Assembly: GCF_040655735.1 (NCBI RefSeq)
Contig: NZ_JBFAKK010000019.1
Span: forward strand, 45,219 to 109,218
Source: Phytomonospora sp040655735
GTDB lineage: Bacteria > Actinomycetota > Actinomycetes > Mycobacteriales > Micromonosporaceae
Direction: 5' to 3'
Length of the DNA stretch: 64,000 nucleotides
In this document: one piece after another, positions 17,424-25,485 of the stretch
Numbering within the stretch: the stretch's first letter is position 1
Layout of the letters: each line of letters opens with the position of its first letter
Position numbers and translations under genes: made by a program
The notes under the pieces: generated by a model
What the model was told of the DNA's origin: nothing
What the model saw: the letters and a program-made list of their open reading frames with translations, nothing else
Databases searched by the model: none

Positions 17424-18299
17424 TCAGAGCAGCTCCGCCTCGATGCCCCTCTTCCGCAGGGACTCAAGGGTCTCCTCGTCGACGCCGGTCAGCGTCATCG
17501 ACCTGAGGTTGGGGAGCAGTTCGACGTCGCTGAAGTCGGTGACGTCGAAGGAGTCGTCCTCGCCGCTCCACAGCGGGGCGATCTGCAGGTAGACGTCGTT
17601 GCCGCCGTCCTGTTCGAGTGCGACGACCTCGCTCAGCATGGCTCGGGGCACGGGAAGCTCGGCGAAGTACGCGAGGGCCTCCGGGATCGGGGCGTGCCCC
17701 TCGGTGTCGGCGTCGATGTCGCGGTCGGCGAACCCGTCGATGAACTCGCCGAGGTCGAAGGCGGGTTCGAGCAGGCCCTTGTCGTACATGAGGTCCTGCA
17801 CGACGAGGAGTTTGAAGTTGAGGTCCTTGAACTCGACCGCGTCGGGTACCGGGGTCGGCTTCTTCTTCGCCGGGGCGGCCTTCTTCCTCTTCGGGCGCCG
17901 GACCTTCTGCTCGACGATGATGTCCGCCACGTGCTGGCCGGGCCCCGGGTCGGTGCGCCGGACCCCCACGTAGCCATCACCGAGATCGCGGCTGGGATAG
18001 GTCGGGCCGGTCGGACCGAACTCCTCGTCGAAAGGGCGACCCTCGATCCGCACCCGATGGGCGGGGCCGTCGACCTTCAACCGCAGGTTCAGCACGTGGA
18101 CTCCGTCGGTGTGCTTCGCCGTCAGCCCCGTTTCGCGCCAGGACCAGAAACCCGCGCGTCGTCCACCGAGCCCGTCGATCTTGTCGGGCTCCTCGTCGAA
18201 CAGCGCCTCCAGATCGGCGAGCGGGATCGGGTAGGCGTGGAGTCGACCGTCGATCTCGATCCCGTCGAGCCGGATGTCCACGTCCAGAATCCTCGGCAC
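17424..18299 (-). CDS. DUF6892-containing protein with DUF7738-like N-terminus
   Basis: 291 residues in two halves. The N-terminal part (about 1-125) has DVDIRLDGIEIDG and a beta-rich stretch resembling DUF7738. A lysine/proline linker (KRKKAAPAKKKPTP) leads to a C-terminal domain (about 158-280) with FKDLNFKLLVVQDLMYDKG, IPEALAYFAELPVP, DGGNDVYLQIAPLWSGEDD and DVELLPNLRSMTL, the features of DUF6892. Proteins of this kind often occur as solitary accessory genes; a role in contact-dependent competition or immunity has been suspected but is not established. Single gene, GTG start. Confidence 0.75.
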   Translation of the reverse strand: MPRILDVDIRLDGIEIDGRLHAYPIPLADLEALFDEEPDKIDGLGGRRAGFWSWRETGLTAKHTDGVHVLNLRLKVDGPAHRVRIEGRPFDEEFGPTGPTYPSRDLGDGYVGVRRTDPGPGQHVADIIVEQKVRRPKRKKAAPAKKKPTPVPDAVEFKDLNFKLLVVQDLMYDKGLLEPAFDLGEFIDGFADRDIDADTEGHAPIPEALAYFAELPVPRAMLSEVVALEQDGGNDVYLQIAPLWSGEDDSFDVTDFSDVELLPNLRSMTLTGVDEETLESLRKRGIEAELL

Positions 18300-18399
18300 C
18301 TCGTCGCCACCCGCCCTCGTCCGCCAGCCCGGTCGGACCGAATCCTATGCGGGCCGTCGGACCCACGGGCGCCGACGGAGAGTTCCGTCGTCGGCGAGG

Positions 18400-18687
18400 C
18401 TACGGCTGGTCGCCGTCGTGCAGGTGGACATGGTCGAGTCCTGGCCCGAACCGGACGACGTGGTCGGGTGTGCCGTGGTGGTCCTTGCTGGGACGGAATC
18501 GGCCTTCGCGGACGGCGATGTCATAGCAGCCGTCGCCGACCGGGTATTCGGTCAGCACGCCGGTCGCCCGGTGGCGGGCGGCCCAGGCCCGGCCGTCGGC
18601 TTCGGAGGTGAACACCGCCGAGGCGAACTGCGCGCCCTGGCCGTGGAAGATCCATACGTTCTCGTGGCTGGTGTCGTTCACCGTCAT
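18400..18687 (-). CDS. DUF7710-like small protein
   Basis: 95 residues from an ATG. The core VWIFHGQGAQFASAVF, then GVLTEYPVGDGCYDIAV, matches the DUF7710 pattern of small cytosolic proteins found in many bacteria next to toxin-immunity or accessory genes. A longer reading adds 45 residues of unstructured sequence and was rejected. It lies on the same strand as the DUF6892 gene with a 100-base gap. Function unknown. Confidence 0.65.
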   Translation of the reverse strand: MTVNDTSHENVWIFHGQGAQFASAVFTSEADGRAWAARHRATGVLTEYPVGDGCYDIAVREGRFRPSKDHHGTPDHVVRFGPGLDHVHLHDGDQP

Positions 18688-19034
18688 AGTCTGCGCCCCG
18701 TGGCCGCGACACGAACTCGCCGGGGAGACACGAGACGAACCCGTCTCGTCGGGGTGGCCTGCCGTTTCACGAGACTGCTCCGTGACCGGTACACCGCCGA
18801 GCTCACTCTCCCCGTCCTCCACGCAGCCAAGTCCCTGACCATGACCTACAGCCGCCTCGCATCTCGGGAGGCGCCCCCGATTCCGGCGTTGTCCGCTTCA
18901 CGCAGGGCGGTTGACCTGACCTGGAAAGGCAGGTCGAGGGAGCGTTTTGCCGACTGGCTCCGGCCGAAGCCGCCTGAATCCGCTCTACCAAGGTGCGAAG
19001 GCGCGTCGAGCGGACGCGAGCGTAGGGTGCGCGC
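18688..19034. other. Gap with terminator-like relic
   Basis: About 345 bases with no gene. It contains the hairpin described at 18913-18948, with no gene upstream of it in that orientation, and the promoter of the next gene at its right edge. Confidence 0.45.
18913..18948 (+). terminator. Orphan terminator-like hairpin resembling the tRNA-Ser(TGA) terminator
   Basis: GACCTG/CAGGTC stem with CAGGTCGAGGGAGCGTTTT, against CAGGTCGAGGGGGCGTTTTT after the tRNA, and CTGGCTCCGG a few bases further in both places. No gene precedes it on this strand, so it may be the far end of an element once inserted behind the tRNA. Confidence 0.45.
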
Positions 19035-19847
19035 GTGGACGACGCGATCACGGTGCGGCTCAGCCGCGACGAGGCCCTGGTGCTCGGCGAGTGGCTGCAC
19101 CGGCGGATGAACGGCGACGACTTTCGGGGCGACACGGTGCATCCCGGCGAGCGCGTCGCCCTGTGGAACCTGGCGGGCGGCCTGGAGGCGACGACGGCGG
19201 AGATCTTCGCGCCGGATTACCCGGCTCTGCTCGACGCCGCCCGCGACCGCCTGGTCGGCGGCGGTGAGATGGACGAGCCGCTGGACGCCGAGCGCCTCAC
19301 CGCGCTCATGGAGCCGTATTCCGGACGGTGGTGGATCGCCGGCGGGCGGGCGCTCTCGCTGTTCGCCGGACGGATCTGGCGTGAGCACTCCGATGTGGAC
19401 GTCCTGGTGCTGGCGCGCGACCTGCCCGAACTCGGCGCGGCCTTCCCCGGCGAGCTGCTGGTCGAGGACGGACGCACCGGCCAGAGCCGCCCCTGGACCG
19501 GCGAGGAGCTGACGCCGGGGCCGCACACGCTGTCGTTCGCGGCGCCTCCTCCGGGGCCGCCGGTGCAGTTCGTGCTGGGGGCGGCGGAGGGAGAGGAGTG
19601 GGTCTTCCACCGCGGGAGCGGGCGGATCAGACTGCCGTTCGACCGGCTCGGCGGGCGGGCGGAGCACGCGGGGCTCACGTACCTCGCGCCGGAGGTGGTG
19701 CTGATGTTCAAGGCGAGGGGGACACGGCCGAAGGACGAGCACGACTTCCGCATGACGGTGGGGCTGCTGAAGCCGGAAGCGCGCAGGTGGCTGGTGAGCT
19801 CGCTGCCGCCGGGGCATGTGTGGGTTCCTGTCACAGCGGCCCTCTAG
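19035..19847 (+). CDS. Nucleotidyltransferase-fold protein (aminoglycoside 2''-adenylyltransferase-like)
   Basis: 270 residues. After an N-terminal helical part of about 85 residues comes WWIAGGRALSLFAGRIWREHSD, then VDVLVLARD: the Gly-Gly and Asp-x-Asp arrangement of nucleotidyltransferases close to the aminoglycoside-2''-adenylyltransferase group. The middle AAPPPGPPVQFVL and the end EHDFRMTVGLL fit that family. It may adenylylate a small molecule or be a relative without resistance activity. TAGGGT lies 6 bases before the GTG, so the mRNA should be leaderless. Confidence 0.8.
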   Translation: MDDAITVRLSRDEALVLGEWLHRRMNGDDFRGDTVHPGERVALWNLAGGLEATTAEIFAPDYPALLDAARDRLVGGGEMDEPLDAERLTALMEPYSGRWWIAGGRALSLFAGRIWREHSDVDVLVLARDLPELGAAFPGELLVEDGRTGQSRPWTGEELTPGPHTLSFAAPPPGPPVQFVLGAAEGEEWVFHRGSGRIRLPFDRLGGRAEHAGLTYLAPEVVLMFKARGTRPKDEHDFRMTVGLLKPEARRWLVSSLPPGHVWVPVTAAL

Positions 19848-19857
19848 CGTGTCGGTC

Positions 19858-20304
19858 ATGACTGATATCCGTCTGCGCGAGGTCGAGCCCGCCGACCTTG
19901 AGACCTTCTTCCAGCACGAGTCGGACGTCGGGGCCGCGCGCATGGTGGGGTTCACCTCGCGTGAGCGGGAGCCGTTCATGACGCACTGGAACACGAAGGT
20001 CCTGGGCAATCCCGAGAACTTCGTCCGGGCGGTCCTCGTCGACGGTGAGCTCGCCGGGAACATCCTCAGCTGGCGTCAGGACGGCCGCCGGCATCTCGGC
20101 TACTGGTTCGGACGGGAATTCTGGGGGCGTGGCGTGGCCGGTCGGGGCTTGGAGCTCTTCCTGGCGGAGCTCGGGGAGCGGCCGCTGTACGCGGAGGCCC
20201 TGGAGACCAACACCGGTTCGCGCAGGCTGCTGGAGCGCCGCGGGTTCACCACTACCGGCGACGTCAACGGTGACGGCTATGTGACCTACGTGCTGGAGGC
20301 CTGA
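19858..20304 (+). CDS. GNAT family N-acetyltransferase
   Basis: 148 residues, the size of a single GNAT domain, closest to the RimJ/RimL type: DIRLREVEPADLETFFQHE at the start, LGYWFGREFWGRGVAGRGLELF as the acetyl-CoA-binding motif and TNTGSRRLLERRGF near the end. Substrate unknown. TAGCGT, whose TAG is the stop codon of the upstream gene, stands 7 bases before the ATG, predicting a leaderless transcript. A strong bidirectional terminator follows. Confidence 0.9.
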   Translation: MTDIRLREVEPADLETFFQHESDVGAARMVGFTSREREPFMTHWNTKVLGNPENFVRAVLVDGELAGNILSWRQDGRRHLGYWFGREFWGRGVAGRGLELFLAELGERPLYAEALETNTGSRRLLERRGFTTTGDVNGDGYVTYVLEA

Positions 20305-20349
20305 GCACGACGGGGCGGCGCCTCGTGCGATGGGGGGTCAGAGGCAGCG

Positions 20350-20379
20350 AGCGGCCACCGCCTTCAGGCGGTGGCCGCT
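20350..20379. terminator. Bidirectional terminator between convergent genes
   Basis: Perfect 13-bp stem AGCGGCCACCGCC/GGCGGTGGCCGCT with a TTCA loop, located between the ends of the GNAT gene and the convergent beta-propeller gene. Confidence 0.8.
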
Positions 20380-20390
20380 GTCCCATGGGG

Positions 20391-22070
20391 TCAGGAGCAG
20401 GTGACGAGGACGAAAGTGACGACGTGGCAGGTGGCGCTGTCGGTGTCGTTGGTCGCGTTGGTGTCAGTCGGGGCGGAGGTGGTGCGCAGGCCGGTGACGG
20501 TGACGTTTCCGAGGGACAGCAGGTGGAGGGGGACGCGGAAGGTCTTCGACGCGTTGGCGCCGTTGGTGATGGCGCTGTAGGTGCAGGTGACGGTGCCGGG
20601 TGTGGCGGTGCAGCCCGAGGAGAGGTTGGTGGCGGTGGCGCCTGCGGGGATGCTGGCGGTGATGGTCGCCGTCGTGGCGGTCTGGGGGCCGTTGTTGGTG
20701 GCCTTGAGGGTGTAGGTCAGGTAGGGCACGAGGATGCCGAGGTGGGGTTGGGCGCCGACGTCGACGTTGATGTCGGCGTAGGCGTTGACGGTGGTCGACT
20801 CGGCGTCGGTGTTGTCGGCGGGGTTGGGGTCGGTCTGGTCAGCGGAGACCACGGAGGTCGCGGTGACCGTTCCCGCAGCGGTCGGGGTGACAGTGATCGC
20901 GACGGTCGCCGAGGCCGAGACGGCCAGGGCACCGAAGGTGCAGGTCACGGTGGGGGCGGTGGTCGTGCATGAGCCCTGGGAGGACGTGACGGTCCCGATG
21001 GCGGCGGTCGCACCGGTCAGGGTCACGTCGACACCGGCGGCCGTGGCGGCGGCGGGGCCGTTGTTGGTGACGGTGGCGGTGTAGGTGTAGGAACCGCCGA
21101 GGTTGACCGGGTCGGCCGACTCGCTGACGGTCGTGGCGAGGTCGGCGCCTGCCGGCGGTGCGCCGGGTGCCCAGTCGGTGGCTCCGGCGAAACCGGTGAG
21201 GGTGAGCAGCGTGGTCGGGCTGGTCCCGTCGGCGTTCATGCTGATGATGTCGGTGTAGCCGGCGGTGTAGACGATCTTCGTGCCGTCCGGTGACCACTGC
21301 GGGAAGTTGACGGAAGAGCCCCCCAGATTGACCGACCCGGTGCCATCGGCGTTGATCGTGCGGACGCTGAAACCGCCGCCTTCATAGGACCGCGCGACGA
21401 GTTTCGTGCCGTCCGGTGACCAGTCAGGCGTGTAGAGGCCGAAGGAACTGCCGTCGGTGAGCTGGGTCTGCCCGGTCCCGTCGGCGTTCATCACCCACAA
21501 CTGGCGCGGGTTACCAACGGTGTAGGCGATCTTCGTGCCATCGGGGGAGAACACCCCCGAGCGGCCACTGGCCAAAGGCGCGGTCAGACCGGTCCCGTCG
21601 GCGTTGACCACGCGGACGTTGTCACTGTCGTCGTTGAAGGCGATCTGGTCGCCCGACGGCGACCACGACAAGATGTTGTCGTTGAACCCGGGACGCGGAG
21701 AAATGTTCGTGACCTGGAACAGATTCGACCCATCGGCGTCGGACGTCCAGATCTGATAAGTCCCACCGGCGTTGCTCAAGAACGCCAGCTTCGAACCGTC
21801 GGCCGAGGCCACCGGGAACACCTCCTCACTGGACCCCGTGGTCAACTGGACACTGCCCGTCCCGTCGGAGTCCATCGAGTACAGCTTCGCCGAAGTCCCC
21901 ATCCCCGGCTCGGCACGATGATAGAAGATCTTCCCGTTGGCGCCCGGGAACGCCGCCTGCGCGCCCGTCGAGATAGCGAGGGGAGCCATCGCGGCGGCCA
22001 GAACCGCCACCACGGCGACCGACACCGCCCGGACCCATCGAATGCGTGGACGATGCGTTGTGGAGTTCAT
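20391..22070 (-). CDS. Secreted WD40-like (PD40) beta-propeller protein with DUF11 repeats
   Basis: 559 residues. A twin-basic N-terminus and hydrophobic core form a signal peptide ending near GAQA. Residues about 40-340 hold TolB-like PD40 propeller repeats of the form WSPDGTKIVY. Residues about 345-450 and 455-555 are two DUF11 domains (TVTNNGPAAATAAGV and KATNNGPQTATTATI), beta sandwiches typical of actinobacterial surface proteins. It is likely extracellular, with the propeller binding a partner or glycan. The ATG is preceded by GGGAG; longer readings were rejected because they bury the signal peptide. Confidence 0.9.
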   Translation of the reverse strand: MNSTTHRPRIRWVRAVSVAVVAVLAAAMAPLAISTGAQAAFPGANGKIFYHRAEPGMGTSAKLYSMDSDGTGSVQLTTGSSEEVFPVASADGSKLAFLSNAGGTYQIWTSDADGSNLFQVTNISPRPGFNDNILSWSPSGDQIAFNDDSDNVRVVNADGTGLTAPLASGRSGVFSPDGTKIAYTVGNPRQLWVMNADGTGQTQLTDGSSFGLYTPDWSPDGTKLVARSYEGGGFSVRTINADGTGSVNLGGSSVNFPQWSPDGTKIVYTAGYTDIISMNADGTSPTTLLTLTGFAGATDWAPGAPPAGADLATTVSESADPVNLGGSYTYTATVTNNGPAAATAAGVDVTLTGATAAIGTVTSSQGSCTTTAPTVTCTFGALAVSASATVAITVTPTAAGTVTATSVVSADQTDPNPADNTDAESTTVNAYADINVDVGAQPHLGILVPYLTYTLKATNNGPQTATTATITASIPAGATATNLSSGCTATPGTVTCTYSAITNGANASKTFRVPLHLLSLGNVTVTGLRTTSAPTDTNATNDTDSATCHVVTFVLVTCS

Positions 22071-22669
22071 GTCCTTGCTCCCTTTCCGGAGACCTGACGA
22101 AGATCCGGGCAGCGTCAACCCACCGCCGACGACCCGGCAGAACGAGAAGGAACGGCCGGACACCCGAGATATGGGCTGGGCAGGGCATCCGGCGCGTCAT
22201 GGGCAGGGCCCGATGCGGTGCCGCCGTACGGGTTCATCCGTTCGTCGACGGTCATCGATATGGACCTACCGCGACTCTCACTCCTACAGACAGTGATCAC
22301 AAGGGGCCTTTTGGTTAGCGGCCCTGCACCGAATAGCGACAACGCCGCACAATTCCACAGCCGCCACTGTGGCAACGCGGCAAAGTTCCGCGAAGTTGCT
22401 TCGTGCGGCGGTGTTGGCCGCCGCTCTCGGTCACCCCTGGGCGACGCCGGTGTTCTGGCAGGAAGAGGACGTGCTCGACATCGAGGGTCGCGGTCGCGCC
22501 GCCATGCCTGACCACGACCTGCGGCCACCGTCCACTGTGCATCCCGGTGGTGGCCGCATCGGACCGACGCGGGCGTCCTGGTGAGGTCTTCACGGCGCGA
22601 AAGGGCGCGGGGTGTCCCGTCGGTGCGGGATGGGTAAACAGCAGCCCACCCCCACTTGAGGAGCCGGCC
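22071..22669. other. 600-base gap, regulatory region and possible short frame
   Basis: Upstream region of the propeller gene and of the iron-permease-like gene. One plus-strand frame (22369-22584, 71 codons from a GTG) has partly protein-like composition but no ribosome site and no recognised family, so I do not call it. A relatively AT-rich patch near 22290-22350 may hold promoters. Confidence 0.35.
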
Positions 22670-23098
22670 ATGGCGAAGACACCCGCGCACGCCCCCGACA
22701 CCGAGGGCCCGGCTGAGGATCCGGTGCGCTCGCGCCTGTCGAAGCTGGCGGTGAACGTCGTCTCGGCCGCCGGGTCGGCGGTCATGATGGTCGTGGCGGT
22801 GTTCATGGTGGTGGTGTGGGTCGTCGTGGGGCTCACCGTCGGTTTCGAGGAGCACTGGATGTCGGTGCTCGTCGGCGTCTCGGGCTCGGTGACCTTCGTG
22901 ATGGTGTTCTTCATCCAGCACACCACCGACCGTCAGCTGCGCGCGGTCCTGCTCAAACTCGACGAACTCATCCACACCCAGCCCCAGGCCCACGACGAGC
23001 TCGTCGCCGCCGAGGACCAGCCGCTCCACGAGCAGGAGAGGCTCGAAGAGGAACTCAAGGAAGACGCCTCGAAGGCCTCCACCGGCCGAGCCCGCTGA
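22670..23098 (+). CDS. Low-affinity iron permease family protein
   Basis: 142 residues. Two hydrophobic segments (VMMVVAVFMVVVWVVVG and VSGSVTFVMVFFIQ) are followed by HTTDRQLRAVLLKLDELI, the pattern of the short bacterial proteins assigned to the low-affinity iron permease family. Transport activity of the bacterial members is not well shown; they are about a quarter the size of yeast Fet4. GAGGAG seven bases before the ATG supports the start. No iron box was seen upstream. Confidence 0.8.
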   Translation: MAKTPAHAPDTEGPAEDPVRSRLSKLAVNVVSAAGSAVMMVVAVFMVVVWVVVGLTVGFEEHWMSVLVGVSGSVTFVMVFFIQHTTDRQLRAVLLKLDELIHTQPQAHDELVAAEDQPLHEQERLEEELKEDASKASTGRAR

Positions 23099-23299
23099 CA
23101 GCCGGCGCGCCAACGCCCGGAGGGCCGGCGATCTTCGCGGGATCCGTTGGCTGGCAACGCGCACAGGCGTCCTGATCTCGGCGCGACCGGCGTTGACTTC
23201 GCGTGGGGGCGCTGCCACGATCGTCGGACCGGCGTAAAGCCTCCATCACTCTCCGATGGTCGCCATCCGGCCACCTGTGCGAATGAGAGGAATCCCCTC

Positions 23300-23467
23300 G
23301 TGAAACTCATCGACAAGGTCATCGACAAGCTGGTCGGCAAGACCACCGCCAGGGCCGCCATGTGCTTCTGCGGGTACAACGCGGCGTGTACGAGTCACAA
23401 CGGCAACGAGCACAGCTGTTACGACAGCTGGGGCGACCTGGTCTACCAGCACTGCGGTTGCTTCTAG
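23300..23467 (+). CDS. 55-residue cysteine-rich peptide (RiPP- or bacteriocin-like precursor)
   Basis: GTG start with GAGAGG upstream. The N-terminal 20 residues are amphipathic and end in an Ala-rich junction (KLVGKTTARAAM), like a leader. The remaining 34 residues hold six cysteines (CFCGYNAACTS, HSCYD, QHCGCF) plus Ser, Thr and His. This leader-plus-Cys-rich-core layout is typical of modified or disulphide-bonded peptides, but no modifying enzyme or transporter is adjacent, so the class is open. An 11-bp hairpin follows 70 bases later, making it a monocistronic unit. Confidence 0.6.
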   Translation: MKLIDKVIDKLVGKTTARAAMCFCGYNAACTSHNGNEHSCYDSWGDLVYQHCGCF

Positions 23468-23537
23468 CGGGCGATGCGCGGGCGTCGAGCCGGTCGCCGA
23501 ACCCGCACCGGTAGACGTCGGCGAGTGTCGATGGGCT

Positions 23538-23564
23538 GGAACCGGTCCCATGCGGACCGGTTCC
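23538..23564 (+). terminator. Hairpin after the cysteine-rich peptide gene
   Basis: Perfect 11-bp stem GGAACCGGTCC/GGACCGGTTCC with a 5-base loop. No T-tract. It lies between the peptide gene and the next small gene. Confidence 0.55.
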
Positions 23565-23617
23565 CGCTCCTGGGAGGCCGCCGACGACGTCGTGAGCACC
23601 GTTCGGAGGTGAACCCC

Positions 23618-23881
23618 GTGGACCGCCCCGCTCTTGTCGCCTTTCTCCGCGCTCGGCTCGAAGGTGCTCCCGACGTCGATTCCGCCGGGGCGCTGCTCGC
23701 CGTGGTCCAGCTTGCCGAGGACGCCTTCAGCGACGACGAGGAGTGGTCGCTGGTCCCCGACCCCATCGCTCGCCGCGGGAGTCGACGGCCGCAGGCCGGA
23801 GCCGACGCTCTTACCGGAACCGGGCCGAGTGCCGGTGGTGGCGGTGAGCGCCAGCGGCCGCGTCGACCGGTCCGAGCCTGA
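23618..23881 (+). CDS. Small hypothetical protein
   Basis: 87 residues. The first half (ALVAFLRARLEGAPD, LLAVVQLAEDAFSDDEEW) looks like a small helical protein, while the last third is arginine- and glycine-rich and may be disordered. GGAGG eight bases before the GTG supports translation. It lies 25 bases before the frameshifted RNA ligase gene. No family recognised. Confidence 0.45.
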   Translation: MDRPALVAFLRARLEGAPDVDSAGALLAVVQLAEDAFSDDEEWSLVPDPIARRGSRRPQAGADALTGTGPSAGGGGERQRPRRPVRA

Positions 23882-23906
23882 CCCGGGCCCCTGGAACAAT
23901 CGTGCC

Positions 23907-24421
23907 GTGACACAGACCAGCTACCGGCCGGGCGAGACCGCCCTGGTGATCGCGGTCCCCGAGGTCGAGCCGGCGGTCGGGGCCTGGCGCCGGCGTTTCG
24001 ACTCCGCCGCGGCGGCCGGCGTCCCGGCGCACGTGACGGTGCTCTACCCGTTCCTGGACATCGGCCGGGTCGACACGGCCGCCCTCGCCGCGTTGTTCGG
24101 CGGGCACCGGGCCTTCGACGTCCGCTTCGAGCAGTCCGCGCGTTTCCCCGAGGTCCTCTACCTCGCGCCGACGCCCGAGCGGCCGTTCCGCGAGCTCACC
24201 GAGGCCGTCGCCGCCCGGTGGCCCCGCCATACGGCGGGCAGTTCGCCGACGTCATCCCGCACCTGACCGTGGCGCACGGCCGGCCGTCGGGTGTCCTGGA
24301 CGAAGTGGCCGCGGCCGTCGACGGGCAACTGCCCATCGATGCCACAGTGTCCTCGGTCCGGCTGCTCGTCACCGACGGTGAGCGGTGGGAGCGGCGCGCG
24401 GACTTCCCGCTGCTCGGCTGA
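23907..24421 (+). pseudogene. 2'-5' RNA ligase family protein, frameshifted
   Basis: The frame starting at a GTG (AACAAT -10 six bases upstream) encodes the first 2H-phosphoesterase motif HVTVLYPF and continues to about base 24220. The second motif HLTVAHG and the remaining C-terminus (RLLVTDGERWERRADFPLLG) are in another frame that joins near APPYGGQFADVIP. Both halves together give the usual length of about 170 residues. One small indel around 24215-24235 therefore splits the gene; it may be a real mutation or a sequencing error. Confidence 0.75.
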
Positions 24422-24437
24422 CCGCGCCGCGCTCGTC

Positions 24438-24860
24438 CTACTCGGCCCGCAGGCGCACGACCGTCGCGGCGAGCGGCCCTGCGGCGGCGGACTCGTCGAG
24501 GGCCAGGGAGAGTTCCTCGCTGTAGACGGGCAGTGCCCGGGCCTGTAGCTCCCGTCCGTCCGGCGTGATCTCGGTGTACACACCGCGGCGGTCCTGGGCG
24601 CAGTGTGTTCGCCGCGCCAGCCCGGCCTTCTCCAGCCGGTGGACCAGACGGGTCACGGAACTCTGGTTGAGGCCGGTGAGCTCGGCGAGTTCCTGCATCC
24701 GCAGCTCGCCGTCGGCGGACTTGGCCAGGTGGCACAGTGCCCGGTATTCGGACAGGCCGAGGGAGTGCTGCCGCAGCAGGACGGCGGCGAGGCGCTGTTC
24801 GACGCGGCCGTGCAGGGCCACCAGGTCGGTCCACAGCTCGTAGTCGCGCTCTTCGGACAT
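24438..24860 (-). CDS. MarR family transcriptional regulator
   Basis: 140 residues, the usual MarR size. The winged helix has MQELAELTGLNQSSVTRLVHRLEKAG and the wing RRGVYTEITPDGREL. The ATG is chosen for AGGTGG upstream; a longer reading starts in the operator. It diverges from the RidA gene, and two palindromes overlap the promoter between them, so it most likely represses both genes until an aromatic or other ligand binds. Confidence 0.9.
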   Translation of the reverse strand: MSEERDYELWTDLVALHGRVEQRLAAVLLRQHSLGLSEYRALCHLAKSADGELRMQELAELTGLNQSSVTRLVHRLEKAGLARRTHCAQDRRGVYTEITPDGRELQARALPVYSEELSLALDESAAAGPLAATVVRLRAE

Positions 24861-24887
24861 GGGTTCCACCTTCGCCGCGTCTGCCGT

Positions 24888-24935
24888 TTGACAATGATCG
24901 TACATGTACATACAATCATTGCTTGTACATGCAAT
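24888..24935 (+). promoter_or_regulatory. Near-consensus promoter of the RidA gene with two MarR-type operators
   Basis: TTGACA (24888-24893), 17 bases, TACAAT (24911-24916). The palindrome CAATGAT...ATCATTG (24892-24921), with an inner GTACATGTAC, covers the promoter, and ATTGCTTGTACATGCAAT (24918-24935) covers the expected transcription start. The sites share the TGTACAT core. Confidence 0.8.
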
Positions 24936-24958
24936 CTTATGAACGAGGAGCGACTCCC

Positions 24959-25354
24959 ATGACCGCCACGCGGACCCGGATCACCATCGAGCCCGACCAC
25001 TACGAGCCCTACGCCATCTCGCAGGCCATTGTCGCCGGGGGAACCGTCTACGTGTCCGGGCAGTCCGCGATCGGCCCCGACGGCGCGACGGTGGGCGGGG
25101 ACGACTTCGAGGCGCAGGCCCGGCAGGCCTTCGCGAACCTCGACAAGGTCTTGACCGCCGCCGGTTCCAGCCTGTCCGACGTGGTCAAGGTCAACATCAT
25201 GGTCACCGACATGAGCCACCTGGACATCATCGTCAAGCTGCGCCGCGAGTACTTCACGGCGCCCTATCCGGCCGACAACCTCTTCCAGGTCGCCGGGCTG
25301 GCGCAGCCGGACTGGCTCGTCGAGATCGACGCGATCGCCTTGGTGAAGGGCTGA
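24959..25354 (+). CDS. RidA family protein
   Basis: 131 residues with the YjgF/YER057c/UK114 fold: YAISQAIVAGGTVYVSGQ near the start, ARQAFANLDKVLTAAGSSLSD in the middle and a C-terminal VEIDAIALVKG. Family members hydrolyse reactive enamines/imines or act on related small molecules. The family arginine near residue 105 is replaced in the stretch NLFQVAGLAQPDWLVEID, so activity may differ from canonical RidA. GAGGAG precedes the ATG. Controlled by the divergent MarR gene. Confidence 0.88.
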   Translation: MTATRTRITIEPDHYEPYAISQAIVAGGTVYVSGQSAIGPDGATVGGDDFEAQARQAFANLDKVLTAAGSSLSDVVKVNIMVTDMSHLDIIVKLRREYFTAPYPADNLFQVAGLAQPDWLVEIDAIALVKG

Positions 25355-25485
25355 GCCAGCGGGCCGTCGCGTCCACGGGCGCGGCGGCCCCACAACGCGC
25401 TAATCACCCTCGGCAACTGCGGACTCATGCCGGTGACCACCTACGACGACCGGTGAGTCGCCGGCGAGGCGTCCTTCGGCCTCGT

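Noticed and set aside
22369..22584. 71-codon plus-strand frame in the 600-base gap
   Set aside because: Partly protein-like but no RBS or leaderless promoter and no recognised family.
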